A stretch of DNA of 64,000 nucleotides from Cristatella mucedo (lineage: Eukaryota; Bryozoa; Phylactolaemata; Cristatellidae): assembly GCA_009760855.2 (NCBI GenBank), contig WPIO01000041.1:621001-685000 (forward strand), written 5' to 3'. Of this stretch, positions 35,496 to 47,857 are shown piece by piece. Position 1 is the stretch's first letter. Every line of letters begins with the position of its first letter. A program made the translations under genes and the position numbers. Below the pieces are notes generated by a model. The model searched no databases. It saw nothing but the letters and a program-made list of their open reading frames with translations, and was not told the DNA's origin.

Positions 35496-35842
35496 TATAT
35501 ATACTATATAATATAATATTGTATACTTTTTGGGTTCAACTGACAAAGCGTTCAGTTGAACACGCGACATAATTAGAGTCGCCATCCAAGGAACGCCAAC
35601 AAGCATGCCCTACGAAGAAGATGCCCTACGTTTCACGCCCCGACAGTGACGCGTAAACGAACACGTATTCACGGTGCCGTCTGATCCGGCTGGGTGAACG
35701 CATAGTCACAAGCCGTCTAGTGACAAGCCGTGTCTGCAAACCGTCACTTCCGGTAGCTTCCTATCGTGCCAGGCGGCTTTGTAAAACTTTTTTTCCACTG
35801 GAGAAGGAGCGAAGCGATCAATTGCCGACAGCGAGCGCACTC

Positions 35843-35923
35843 AGCTCGCTCTCGCTCTCGCTCTCGCTCTCGCTCTCGCTCTCGCTCTCGCTCTCGCTCT
35901 CGCTCTCGCTCTCGCTCTCGCTG
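35843..35923. repeat. (CTCGCT)n hexanucleotide array
   Basis: About 13-14 units of CTCGCT, pure; open in all three frames as Ser-Arg, Leu-Ala-type and Arg-Glu/Arg-Ala repeats. Confidence 0.95.
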
Positions 35924-36029
35924 TCGGCGCCGCGCGTCGGCGCTCGAAGAAAAACTCACAAATGGACACAGAGTGAGTGCCTCTAGACGCCGGTAGATTT
36001 GTACCTTCACTTTCGAGGTCATCAAACGA

Positions 36030-36390
36030 TGGCGTATCGTGACGCGACGTCATTCCTAGTTCCGAGTTCCGGGCTTTGGGTGCATTGAAGCTAACGGCGT
36101 GGTCGACAGTGGGCTTGAGGTTGGTTAGATACGCAGCTGCGCGATTGGAGTCGGACGAGCGGGTTTACTATGTACAGCGCCTAGAAAGAGATTGAATTCT
36201 CTGAGGGCGCTTTATCAAGTGCATTATTATTATTGTTATTACGATGCCTAGCGTGACAGGGAAGCAGCTCGGATAGGCAGGTTTGAGCGTAGAGAGAATG
36301 GAGGGACCTAAAAGGTGGACGGCAGCGCGCGGTGCAGTCGCTCCTGTGCTTCAGTACTGCTGCTGCTGCCGCCGCTGCTTTCTGGAGATC
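36030..36390 (-). mobile_element. LINE family A fragment split by an opposite-strand tail
   Basis: Minus-strand ORF end (TTCCGGGCTTTGGGTGCATT) to about 36175, a plus-strand tail insertion, then the ORF resumes with GGCAGGTTTGAGCG and GAATGGAGGGACCTAAAAG to about 36330. Confidence 0.7.
36176..36242 (+). mobile_element. nested LINE A tail-only insertion (about 67 bp)
   Basis: CAGCGCCTAGAAAGAGATTG, AATTCTCTGAGGGCGCTTTA, then CAAGTGC and ATTATTATTGTTATTA. TACTATG before and TACGATG after it look like a diverged 7-bp target duplication. It is near consensus, so it is younger than the host copy. Confidence 0.75.
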
Positions 36391-36782
36391 AGTTCAGGTC
36401 GGTGAAGAAGTGGGCGCAATGTGGCCGCTGTGACGTCTGCGAAAGGCAAGCCCTGTAGCTGCGAAAAGTGTCCTGTCCACTTTTAAGCGCCCTGTTTTGC
36501 ACAGGCCTTTGGGCCGGACAACCGGCGATTGGTGAGCTAGAGGAAAGAAGGTATCAGGAAGGAAGATTGGTGAGCTAGAGGAGTCAGGAAGGAAGTGCAC
36601 ATTTGCACATTTGCGGATCGGCTCGGCCTGCTGGGTCAGCGTCTTTAAGGCGGCCTGACGTTTTGCAATGCTTCGCATGCAGGCTCGACTGTACGACAGC
36701 CGATGCTGTCGTATGGTGAAAGGTCACTTGCGGAATACGACGCCGAGATTCCGAGCGAACGCGACAGACGATATGATGATAA

Positions 36783-36880
36783 TTAATAACAATAATAATT
36801 CACTTGATAAAGCGCCCTCGGAGAACTCAATCTCTCTCTAGGCGCTTTACACTTGCTGTAAAGTGAAATGCAATTGAAAT
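36783..36880 (-). mobile_element. LINE A tail and short UTR, minus strand
   Basis: AATAACAATAATAATTCACT, then GATAAAGCGCCCTCGGAGAA, then CTCTCTAGGCGCTTTACAC and GTGAAATGCAATTGAA; no RT part adjoins. Confidence 0.7.
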
Positions 36881-37364
36881 TGAGATGCCGATTTGAGATT
36901 GTTTATAGGCTTTGGATTTCCAAATTCTGAGATAATCCGAGTTTCAATTGGTCTAATAACTAATAGACTGGTTGGTATATTCATTCAATTAGAGAGATCG
37001 TGATGCCATTCTCGCCATCAGCGCCAGGTTTGTTTAAGCACTGTGACCAGCACCCGCTAGGAATAGGCGATCAGTCGCCAGACACATCAAGCGCTAATCA
37101 CAGATCTGGTAGAGCCACCTCCACGTAGCGCGAAGACTCTAAATTTTACTGATTAGCTGGACTGAGAAGACATGTCTGCAAAGCCATTTCTGCATAGCCA
37201 AGACTGCATAGCCAAGTCGAGCTTGTTTGCATAGATTTGCTTGGCATATCGTCAAGACTAGCTGAGACCCGCCAAGTGCACGTCTTGTAGCCTGTTTAAT
37301 GACGCTCTTACAGTCGGCGAAAAGTCCTGCAGCAAGGCTTTTCCGTCGTTTAATGATAGCAATG

Positions 37365-37985
37365 ACTGAACATTCATATAGCGGCCACAGAGAGCTGAAT
37401 CTCTTTCTAGGTACTTTACGGACGCTGTGTAGAAAGCATTACCGTATGATTGGTGGTAACATCTGCAAGCAGAGGGCACAGAGTGAGCAGGTACCGGCAC
37501 TTGAAGGAGGAATACGAAGACCCGCCAAGTTCTGTAATAAACAGGCGAGTTTTAGGCTTCGCTTAAGTGTTGTCATGTCAGGGGATGTTTTGACGTGCGT
37601 CGGGAGTGAGTTCCAAGCTTTGAGAGCACACAAACTAGAGCCACGGTCTCCAAAAGTATTGAAGGTTCGTACGAGCATGGCTGAGCGATTCAAGTCAGAA
37701 CATCAGGTCGTACGATTCTTGGCCATGGTGGGGGAGAATAGGTAGGTTGGAGCTAGTGAACGAGGGGATCTAAAAGTAAGTGACAGAACTTTGAAGTCGA
37801 TACGCTGCTTGATTGGGAGCCAGAGTTGGACTGCGATAAGTGGTGTGATGCGGCAAGTGCGACGCTCATGACAGAGAAGCCTAGCTGCAGAGTTTTGCAC
37901 CTAATGCAAGCGCTCGATTGCACACGCCGGTCGACCAGAGAGCAATGAGCACGAACGGCATTAACGAGCATTAACAGCATATTAA
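37365..37985 (-). mobile_element. LINE family A 3' fragment
   Basis: Minus-strand tail (ATATAGCGGCCACAGAGAGC then TCTCTTTCTAGGTACTTTAC), UTR, and C-terminal ORF with DRGSSLCALKAWNSLPTHVK. Frames are broken between 37690 and 37900. Confidence 0.78.
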
Positions 37986-38594
37986 CGTCACGATGATCGT
38001 GTCGTCACTCACCGACTGGCACTTTCTGTCGACCTACACGTCCAGCAGCCGTGTATTGACTTATTAGCTCCGCTACGCAATTGCAATGCTCTGCTTTCTC
38101 TCGCTCTGGTCTCACTTCCGGAAGAGCCGCGTAACGAGGTTTGCACCCCCGAGTACCTCACGCTCAAGTCCGACCCAAGTCGTTTCGCTGCATTCTCTAA
38201 GGGTGCCTGGCCCACTTTTGAGTGGCTCGCTGCAATCTATTCGCGTGCGACCTCTTTTCAGCTCGCCGTCTTTCCTATTTGTGCTGCAATTCAAAAACTC
38301 GGCTGGCCCGGAAGCACCACGGCCGCTAATCGTCGCTGCGTCAGCATCGCGCGCTCGCTCAGCGGGCACGCTCTCCGCAGGCACGTTGCTGCCAATCGCG
38401 AGTCACGTGGATACATATAAGACGCCAGCGGCACGTCGTCCGCCTAGGCATCGGTGCCCATTACGAGTACCGTCCGCGGACGGCGGCCATTTCTCTTTTT
38501 GGCGGGCCCGTCGACGGCTGCTTAGATGGCTGGCGCCGTATACAAAATATCGCATATAATATATATCTGCTTGAGTTTTTCGTGTGTAATTCAT

Positions 38595-38750
38595 GCGCAT
38601 AGCGCCCTGAGAGAGCTCAATCCCTATTCAGGCGCTTCACCTACGCCACCGGGCTGGCTGGAGCCCTCGACCCCGGTCATCGCGTCTATTCACCTTGACC
38701 TCTATCGTTAAAGGCGAGCACCTTACCCACTAGGCCAAACCAGTGTGGTA
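38595..38750 (-). mobile_element. tRNA-derived SINE, minus strand
   Basis: Tail first (ATAGCGCCCTGAGAGAGCTC, then AATCCCTATTCAGGCGCTTC), B-box region GGCTGGAGCCCTCGACC, and the head TAGGCCAAACCAGTGTGG. It sits about 1.2 kb upstream of the prohormone-4 TATA box. Confidence 0.83.
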
Positions 38751-38759
38751 TCTCTTAGC

Positions 38760-39980
38760 TACTGCCACTGCAGGCTTAAAGGCTCGGCAGTCCAGCACCA
38801 CGCGGGAGTGAGCCGGAAGCGGCGGCACAGAAAACGCACATGCATGCTATTGGCCCGCCCATGTCACGTGACCGCATCGCGCCCTCGGGCGCCGTCGTCC
38901 GAACCATAGCGGCTAGCGGCGTTTCTGCGCGAGCGCCGCCGCATGCGAAGTCGCTGCGGCCCTGCAGCCTCCGCGGCATGCGGCGCACACTCCGCTCGCT
39001 ATATTGCCTGCTCGAGGCTGCTCGCTACGTCACGCTATCGACACGCTTTCCTTGCGACGCGGTCTTTGGGCTGACTGCCGGAGCCCAGCTTCCGGCAGCC
39101 CTCGTCGCTCCTCTGCGACTTAAGAGGGCGCTGCGCAGTGCGGGAGGTGCGCGGTGCCACTCTCGGTCGTGCTCGCACCGCTCTCGCGCGCGCGAAACGG
39201 ATTTCGTCGCATTCTGACCGTCGAAGCGCGCTCCCTCTGGCTCTGATGAGCGCGCGCCTCGGGCCGGAAATGAGAGCCCTTCTCCCGAGGGATTGACCGG
39301 CGTCGGCAGCGGCGGACGCCGCTGCCGAGTCGCGCCTCCGCCGTCGGCTGCTGCTGCGGCGGCGACTTGCCCACTGGCTCGAAGGCACCGTTCGTTCAGT
39401 CGGAGGCAAACCCATGGGGATCGCGGGGGCTGGGCCGGCCTTGGTCCGCTAGCGGCCTCAAACTCTGGCCTCCAAGGCCGGCCAGTGGCGGAGTTCCTTT
39501 CTGGAACTGCAGCGCCGCGGCGGCCGTCGTAGCGAGCCGACAGGTGGCGCTCGCCGAAAGCGACACGCACGCTCGAGCCGCAGCTCGGCACGCGGCGATA
39601 AGTCGCTCGCTGTGTCAAGTTTCCGGCAGTGGCGGCGGCGCTCGACCGTGCGTGCTAGAGAGCGGAACGCGCTGCCGCGCACGCCCTGCGCGCACGAGAG
39701 AAAATGCGTCCGACCAGGAAGTGGGCGCGAGCGGTGTCGAATCGCGCGAGTGCTCATGACGTAACCGAAGACCGAGCTCGTCGCCAGCGGCGAGCGGCGG
39801 CGGCGCCGCCGCTCGCCGACCGGGTACGTCTATGGCCGTCATCTTCAGCGGCGCCGCCCTCCGCCCGCGCGGTCTCGAATGCCGTGGCGTGCGTTTTAGC
39901 ATTAAACATTAATTACAAATGCTTCTACAGCGACCGTGTCATTTTATATCGATTAGCTCAAGCTGGAGCTCGGCGCCTCG
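38760..39980. other. CpG-rich upstream region of the prohormone-4-like gene
   Basis: Dense CG dinucleotides and long frames in every direction. It probably contains the promoter-proximal regulatory region; no separate gene is supported. Confidence 0.5.
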
Positions 39981-39981
39981 G

Positions 39982-39989
39982 TATAAATA
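39982..39989 (+). promoter_or_regulatory. TATA box of the prohormone-4-like gene
   Basis: TATAAATA in an otherwise CpG-rich block, 295 bp before the first coding ATG. A start of transcription near 40012-40020 would follow from the usual 25-30 bp spacing. Confidence 0.6.
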
Positions 39990-40067
39990 CCCGCCCACCC
40001 CGACCGCCGGCTAGAGCATTTGCGGAGGCACGCCAGCGGCGAGTCTCGGATCCGCTCAGCCCCTACG

Positions 40068-40276
40068 GTATGTGCGGCCGCCAGCTAGCTAGCTAGCTCG
40101 CGCGCGCGCTGTCGAGCGCGTGCGGCGCCGGCGCGCACCGGTACGCCTCCGCTCGGCTCACCTACCCTCTCGCGGCCAAAACCGAGCCGCGAGCCTCCTC
40201 CGTTGCCTCCGAGCTTCCGGCTTCCGGCTTTCGGCGATGGCCGCACGAGGCGAAAGCGTCACCGCTGGCGTTGCAG
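40068..40276 (+). other. possible 5'-UTR intron of the prohormone-4-like gene
   Basis: A donor-like CCTACG/GTATGTGC at 40068 and an acceptor-like GGCGTTGCAG ending exactly before ATG 40277 would remove 209 nt. This segment contains a strong-context upstream ATG (40237, GCGATGG) that opens a long overlapping out-of-frame ORF, so splicing would help translation. The pyrimidine tract is weak. Confidence 0.35.
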
Positions 40277-40490
40277 ATGTGCGACACTCCCGGCGGCTAC
40301 TCTGGCAGGCCCGTCGCCATCTTCAGTCTGATGCTGCTGACGCTGCAGCTGCTACTGACCGCTGCTCTTGCTGCTCGACTGCCTCTGCCGTCTGCTCACG
40401 GCGCGAGCGGCGGCGGCGGCGGCTACCGCTACGCCGCACTGAAGCGTTTGCTCAGCGAGCTGTCAGCTCAAAAGCGCATGCTGCCGCCAG
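40277..40490 (+). CDS. prohormone-4-like coding exon 1, signal peptide and pro-region
   Basis: The start is ATG 40277 (MCDTPGGYSGRP before the hydrophobic core). A second in-frame ATG at 40331 would give a shorter signal peptide beginning MLLTLQLLL; neither has a strong Kozak context. The donor CCAG/GTAAGA is at 40491. After the likely cleavage (LTAALA/ARLP) comes a Gly-rich stretch and YRYAALKRLLSELSAQKR, giving two Lys-Arg processing sites and a candidate peptide between them. The exon ends in phase 1. Confidence 0.85.
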
Positions 40491-41968
40491 GTAAGATGCC
40501 CCCAACCAGCTGCCGCCGCTCCGCGGATACTTCAGCCGTGGCTGCTGCGGGGGTCAGGCGTCCGGGGGGGGCGGGTTGTCGAGGCTCGCGTGGGAGCGTC
40601 GCAGCGCCTGCAGCTGCCGCCGCCTGCGGGCGGCGATGCGCGACGCCTTCTGAGCAACAGTTTGTACTGGCGCCGAATGTTTAAGTTGGGTAGAGCTGAA
40701 CTTTTGTATTCTGAATTCCGGGCATTGCGTCAGTGAATTAGAAATGGCCGGCGGCTTTTTAATCGCAGCTCGATCGTTGGAGCTTCCTTCTTTGCTCTTC
40801 GGGCTGATATTTGAAGCCTGCGGCGAGTAAATGCCGATTACGCTGCGCTCTCAAAATAGCTTCGGCCGTCGCTGGCTTGTCACGCGACTTCGCATGCTAA
40901 CGAGTCGTGCGACGTCGCTCGCGGCGCGCCGTCGCCAGTGAGAGTCTGCCGATCCGTCGCTTAAATCTTTAACGCGTTTTTAATGATTAACGTGGTCAAA
41001 GCCCATCGCTACTATTGTCAGTACTGCCAGTTCCGCCTATTCACCCGCGCACGTCTTGCACACGTAGCCTGGCGCTCGCCGTCGCGTTTGATAATGTAAC
41101 CATTGAGGCGAAATCGTGACCGAGTGATTCTACGAGTAAAGGAGCTGCAGAGAGTGACAGGATGAGAGCGAGCTAGAGAAAGAGGTAAAAAGAGAGAGAG
41201 AGAGAGAGAGAGGAGAGATAAACTAATCAAGCTAGTAATGAATGCAGGGCTGAAATTTGATGCACAGTGCAAATATAGAGAAACTGCGGCCGCGACTGCG
41301 GAGGGTCGTAAAGTAAAGAGCAGCATTGAGTAGAGAGACGTGGCATTGAGCAAGGGCAAGGCCGAATCGCGGACTGGACACAGTATCGAGTAGTGTACAC
41401 AATGAGCGACAACGGCAGCTGCGAAAGCTGCGAAACGCCACCAGCGTGATTTGCATGATTTGGGAGTTCGTGTCTGTCGTTGCCCGATGCTGCTAACAGA
41501 TTAAATCTGGCGAAGGAGACTTCGCAAGGAGACGCCGAATGCATTTACTCGTCTCGTATCTTTCACACTGTCTCTCGTTTCTCTCTTACTCACTCTGCAC
41601 TCCTTCCATCGTCTCTCTCCTCTCCCAATAAATCTCTTTGTTCTCATACTCGTGCGCACGCTCATTCTCACACGCAAGCACACACGCATGCTAGCACTCA
41701 CACACCTACGCTCCCACACCTACGCTCCTGCACTTACGCACCCACACTTACACACCCACACCTATGCACACACACCTACGCACACACACCTATGCACCCA
41801 CAACCACACACTCATGCAGCCATCCGCCCATAACCACAGTCTCTCTTACCCAGCTCACACATTAGCATTCACATGCCTGACACAGTCTGACGCCCGAGAA
41901 CTCACGCACATGGGCACAGCCATACACACACGCCACGTTCATCCGTCTCCTTGCAAGCTAATTGAATG

Positions 41969-42000
<32 letters not shown>

Positions 42001-44513
42001 CACACACGCACACACACACACATGCACTAACACACACACACACACACACGTAACCGAGTAAAACACATTAAAAAAACATGTAGTATGAGTGTACGTCCAC
42101 CATGTCTCTCTCTCTCTCTCGTCTTCACGAGCCGACGACGGCTTGACGCCGCGCTATAAAGGCTGAAAGAGCGCGAGCGGTTGTGGCAATTCAAGCACTG
42201 ACTTCATGCGACTGACGCGGAAACTCGGCCGCGTAGCTAAAGCTCGCGAAACGGCTCTCGCGACCGCCGCTGATCCGATCTCCGCTTGGCCCCCTACGGC
42301 GACGAGGCACCTGAGATATAATTCACCCTCGCTGCTTTGCGGCGGTCACGTGGCTGCCTCCCACGTCACACCGCTGAATACGGGCTCTGCAGTAGCGCTG
42401 ACGGACATTCGTCCTCACCACAGGCCGCCCGCGCCACCTCTTGCGCCGCCACCGCCGCCGCATCGCTGCCGGGGCACCGAGCGACTCGCGCCCTCGAAGC
42501 GCACCGACAAGCCTGGGCGTGCTGACGTCAGAGCAGCATCTGCCACCAGTGTCTGCAGTTCAGCTCTGATCAGTGTCTGATCGTTCTGGCCGGTGCAGCC
42601 ACTCGCGATTCCTCCGCCGCCGCCGCTCTCACCTCGGCAGCCGCGGCGGCCGCCGCCGCCGCCTCTGTGTTGACCGTCGGCAGCTGGCGAACGCTTTACA
42701 GAATTCAACAATTGCCAGCAAGAGGAGCCGTTTCCGTGCAAGTCAGTCAAGGAGTGCATATCGCTCAAGCTGCTCTGCGACGGCAAGAGTGACTGCAGCG
42801 ACGCCTGGGACGAGGACGACTCCGTGTGCACGGCCTGTGAGCGCCGGCAAACGCGCGCGTTCGCGGCGCGCGCGTTCGCCGGCGCTCTGCTCTCTGCTCG
42901 CCCGGCACCGCCTGAGCGCTGAAGCGCTGGGCGCGCTGCTGGTCCTAACCAAAGGCTGGCTAGAGGCGGCGGCGCTGCGGCGGGACTCTTGCGCGCGCCA
43001 TTCAAGCTCGCAGATGCATCGGCCTCATTTTTATAGAGTTTTACCCGTCAGGCTTCGTATTATAGCACCCGCTCTTTTAGCTCAAGTCGTTTGGCTGCTT
43101 ATTTAGCCCATCTCAAGCAGCCTTGGAGATCGCGACTTCAGTTAGTACATTTACACCAATCTAAAAGAAATTTGAGCCGATAGCAGATATTCTGATAGAG
43201 CTTCACTCAGATATTCTGTTTAGCTCGGCTCTCTACAGAGCAACGTTCTTATGCTGACCCATGAGGCCAAGGCCACGGCCTTTGGCTCCTTCGTACCCCG
43301 CTGAACGGCTCCACCTGTTTCAGCCTCATCGTGCCCTCTGTTCCTGTATGGACAACAAATTAACAATTCCACTCCTCCGATTAACGACCCTTGGCAGCAG
43401 AAGATTTCGCTCTGCATATAGACTAGACTGTGGTACTCGCTTCAGCAATTCTTTCGCAACGACAACTACTCTGCTTCTGCCCACTGTGGCACATTCTTTC
43501 CAGCCGTCTTAAATTGCTACTTCCACGCTACTCACAACCTCAGCTGCTCTCCTAACTCTGCTGCTCTCCTGACTCTGCTTGACCTTGATCCTCGAGCTGT
43601 GCTTCTTTCTCTTGGTTGCGTGAGACGAACAAATTTAGCCACCAAATCGGCAAAAATGGCCAAAATGGCACACAAATTGGCCACCGAATGCATACTGAAA
43701 GCCGCTTCAGCTGCGAGGAGTGCACTGCACCAACCTCTCTTGCGTACTGTGCACGTAGCCTTCGCGGCCTTGTGGAGCTACAGGCGGAGATGCATTGCAA
43801 TTAATACGTTAACGTACGTCGCGGCGATCGACAATAGCGATCTCTACCTACCCACTCATTCTGTCCCTTTCGCGGCCACATTCTTTCGCCATTATCTCCC
43901 TCTGGCTACTAACTTCCTCCTCTTCATTCTCGCTCTCCCTCTTCGTGGCAGTCACGTGGCGGCACTAGGAGTTTCACGCGGGAGGCAAGACACGCGAGGA
44001 GCACTGAAAAATTGAAGTGCATAATCGTAAGTCAGTCAGCCGCCATGACAAATCATAAATCATCGAGCGAATATTCGATGAGTATTTAGCGCGTGGAATT
44101 GAGATCTGATTTTCAGGTAGGGCCCCGTTTCGTATTTTGAGACTGATCGTGGTTATTTCGCTCCTCCCGATATGCGACACACAAGTGGCATCGTCGGCTC
44201 TCCCCGATTCCAATATCCGGCGTATGCCTAGGTCCCTGTCTTTCCCACCTGTACTGTGGGGGGAAATGGGTCATCTGCACTGACACATGTAGGTGAGCCG
44301 GCTCTAGCGGAATACTGCAACGATCGATAGCGTATTTCTTAGCTTAATATTGCAAGTCCATGTTTCCAACGTAGAACGCACTCGTCGACAGCGACAGAGG
44401 GCAGCGTTTCCATAGCACCAATCAAAGCGTATCGCTAAATAGGTGCTTGCACTTGAGATAGTAATAACAATAATAACAATAATGCACTTGATAAAGAGCA
44501 CCCTCAGAGAACT

Positions 44514-44564
<51 letters not shown>

Positions 44565-47500
44565 GGCGCTTTACGTTTGCTGCAAACGGAACGTCGGAAA
44601 CCAGTGGAGTGTGTCATTTTAATGTCATACTAATGCATCGCGATCAGTCGACCACGAGTCCTCGCCCGATTGACTGGGAGCCGAGACCCGAGCCGAGACC
44701 TCTCTCGAACAAGTACTCAAGTCCGCATTGAATCTAGTTCAGCAATATTGCCAAAGACTCGTAATAAAGCAAAAAAGTAAAAGTGAACGTCAAGGCTGAT
44801 TCTGAGGCCTCTTTAATTAGCCGGAAGAAGGGCCATGGCGGCTCTCACTCCAACTCATTGTGAACAATTAAAGTCTGAGCACCTCAGCCTCAGGTCGAGA
44901 CCAGGGGGCAAAAAGGTGTGGCTGATTTAACTGTCCGACTACAGTGGCAAAAGATTCTTTACAACTTCACCACCACTCGACAGATAATAATAATAATATA
45001 ATAATAATAATATTGCACTTGATAAAGCGCCCTCAGAGAACTTAATCTCTTTCTAGGCGCTTTACATTTGCTATAGGCTGGCTCACTGCACGAATAATTA
45101 GTTAATCATTAATTAGTTTATTAATCATTACAGTTAGCAGGAAACTCGTCATCAATATCAATGCTAACATCTTCCTACTCTCGTGCAGCATTGTCAATGC
45201 CTGACTCGTTATTTTCACTGTATGCAGTGACGGACACTGACTTGCAGAGTTTAAGACGTAGGTCTATTTCTTTCAAAAGAATTGAAAAAAGTGCGACTTG
45301 TGCTCGTACAAATACGGTAACAACAAGTTATAGAAAAGCCACAAGCGATCGATTCACCCTGACCCGGATACCATTTAAGGAGCAGCCGTGGCCGTGGGCT
45401 GAAGGCTTGGGCCAAACTTGCAGGCGATCCGTTCGCTCTTTACGAGCGTTCCAGGTGGCGCTCTAATTCGGCGTGGGCGAGCATTGACATGCTCCCTCCT
45501 AGTGGAGCTAGTAATGAGCGCTTCTGACTGCTTTCTGCTGCCTGGCTCTGCTCTCCTGTCATTCACGATAGATTACGATATTTACGACACGATTACGATA
45601 GATTACGATACGATAGAAACGCCAAAGTTTTGGTTGTGCAGTCTCTTCGGAGGATGGAGCGACTTGCAGACGCTCGCAGCAGCGAAGGTGAAGCAGCGAA
45701 GGTGAAGGTGAAGCAGCGAAGGTGAAGGTGAAGCGTGAAAGTGAAGGTGCAGTTCGCAGTGCGCTCTGCGAAGCAGCGAAGGTGAAGGTGAAAAACTCGG
45801 TGAAGCCGACAGGACAGGAGCCGATCGAGCTGGGCGACAGAGCGTGCGTCGAAACCGCAATTCGTGAGAGTTCTCAGAGCGCCGACTGCGAGGGACGACG
45901 CGCCGCGCACCCTCCAGCGGGCGGGCAGGCGCACGCGTCCTCGTCCTCGCGGATAAACGAGGATCGAATCGGAGCCCGACGCCTCGCCCCGCCCCCTCCC
46001 CCGGTGACGCAGGCGCGCGCGAGCGAGCAGGCACGGTGCGCCCGCTCTGCGGGCGAGCAGTGCGGGCAGTGCGGGCCTGTCTTTTCGTCCATCCGCCCGT
46101 CGGGCCTCCGTCGGAGCAAAAGTGCGGCTAATGAGGGGTGGCGGCCATTTTGGAGTGCTCTCCTCCGGCGACGAGTCGCGGTTGTACTAATCACTCCTCC
46201 GATTGCTTGCTCGCTCGCGCACAGTGGCTGGAGGGCAAGGCCTACGAGCGACTCACTCTGATTGTATCCCCAGCAGACGACCGATCATTTCCTCGACCGC
46301 TTCCTTCCTCTGCTAGTCATTGCGTTGGATCCTTGTCTAACGTTAGGGACTGACCACTGCTACGGCTTGCTGGAAATCTAGCTGGCTCCCCGGTTCTTTC
46401 AAGACTGAAACGCTGCGCGATTCCGTTTTGGACGGCCTGACTAAAAAAGCCTTTCAGTGTCTGCAGCTGGTGACGAATGTGGCCGTATGGTTGGTCAACA
46501 AAACGCAGAAGTTCAGCCAAGGCTGCTAGAGCGACCATAGATTCATGAGCGATCAACGGTTACTACAGCTCAAAGTTCTTACTCAGATCTAGAAGGCACG
46601 GCTCTATGGCACCTAGCTTAACGCTACACTAGTTTAAGCGTCCTCGTACTCTCAGGTCCCCAATGGACTATCAACTAGTCGCTCCGTTCCTTCAAAACCA
46701 AACTTAGCTGATTTAACAGCCTCATTTTTATACCGGCAGAAATACCTTTACTACCTATCACCACCTTATCGGCTTTCACACTTGCAGTGGATAATAAAAA
46801 TTTACATAACCAGTTCAGATATCAAAGCTACCTTGCACTAGAAGACCGCGTCAGCTCCAACGGTAAAGTCAAGTCTGCTAACTTTCAGCCGCACAGCATT
46901 GCTAAAATTCCGACTTTTGTAGACTTTTGGATACCGCATCGACATTAGCCCATGCATTTGTAGCATCCCGTCTTTGCTTCTGTAACTCACTACTTGCAGG
47001 TCTATAAGCTTGTGCAATCAATCGGACGCTGACAGCTGGTGCTAAACTCTGCAGCTGGGCATGCCTGTGGCGAGCGCCGCGGTTGCAACGTAGGAAATAA
47101 ATAAAAATGAGCTGATTTAGCAGCCTAGTTCGTATAGCGGCCCGAAGAGCCTCGTCGGCTGTCACCAACGCTCGCAGTTGTCAATCAAGACTGGCCCATT
47201 GCAGCCATTCGCTCTTGACGACGACCTCTTACGGTCGTCGTCAAGAGCGAATGGCCCCGTACCCCGCTGGGCAATCGCAGCGCAGTAAAGATCGCAGGCG
47301 ACGGAGGCTTTTGTTCTCTGTAGATCATAGACTTCCAAGCTCACTTCCACAATACTTACAGAGCGCCGCGTTCTCTCTCCTAGCGCTCGCTGCCTCGCGG
47401 CGAATCTCCCGACGCGCCCGCGGCCTGGCCGTCGTGCGATTACCGCCGGCGGCGCCTACCCAACTCTTGCTTCCGCTTCCGGTCGCCGCCGCCGCAGCCT

Positions 47501-47857
47501 GCTCTCGACGCGCGGCGGTCGGCCGCTCTCTTTATCAGACCAGCGCCTGCCCGTGACGGACTTCGAGGAGCTGCTGGCGAGCGAAGCCCGGTGGATGGTG
47601 CCGGCGTTCTTCGCCGGCGTCGTCAGCAGCGCCGACGACCTGAGGAGGCTCGCCCACTTGCTCGTCGTCAGCCGCACGGCCGACGAGTTCGTCGAGCGAG
47701 CGCAGACCGCCGGCGACAGCGCCAAGAACCTGGTCGGCGCGCTGCTCGCCGTGCGCAACTCCGAGCCCGAGGCTCTGCTGCAGCTCGGCATGCCGGCCGC
47801 GTCGTGGGACAACGTCAAGTACGCCTTCGGCAGTCTGCTCGCCTCCGGCTTCCTGTA

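Larger units (their letters stand above)
33645..36025. other. unassigned, partly CpG-rich DNA
   Basis: CpG-rich stretches at 34180-34560 and 34740-35060. AAGATGGCGGCG at 34746 (plus) and GCGATGGCGGAAGACGACTT near 35011 (minus) look like start-codon contexts of CpG-island promoters, but the frames close quickly. Confidence 0.35.

Noticed and set aside
38086-39902. Many 100-200-codon frames on both strands upstream of prohormone-4
   Set aside because: CpG-rich DNA with few stops; no frame has a recognisable domain or is favoured over its overlaps.
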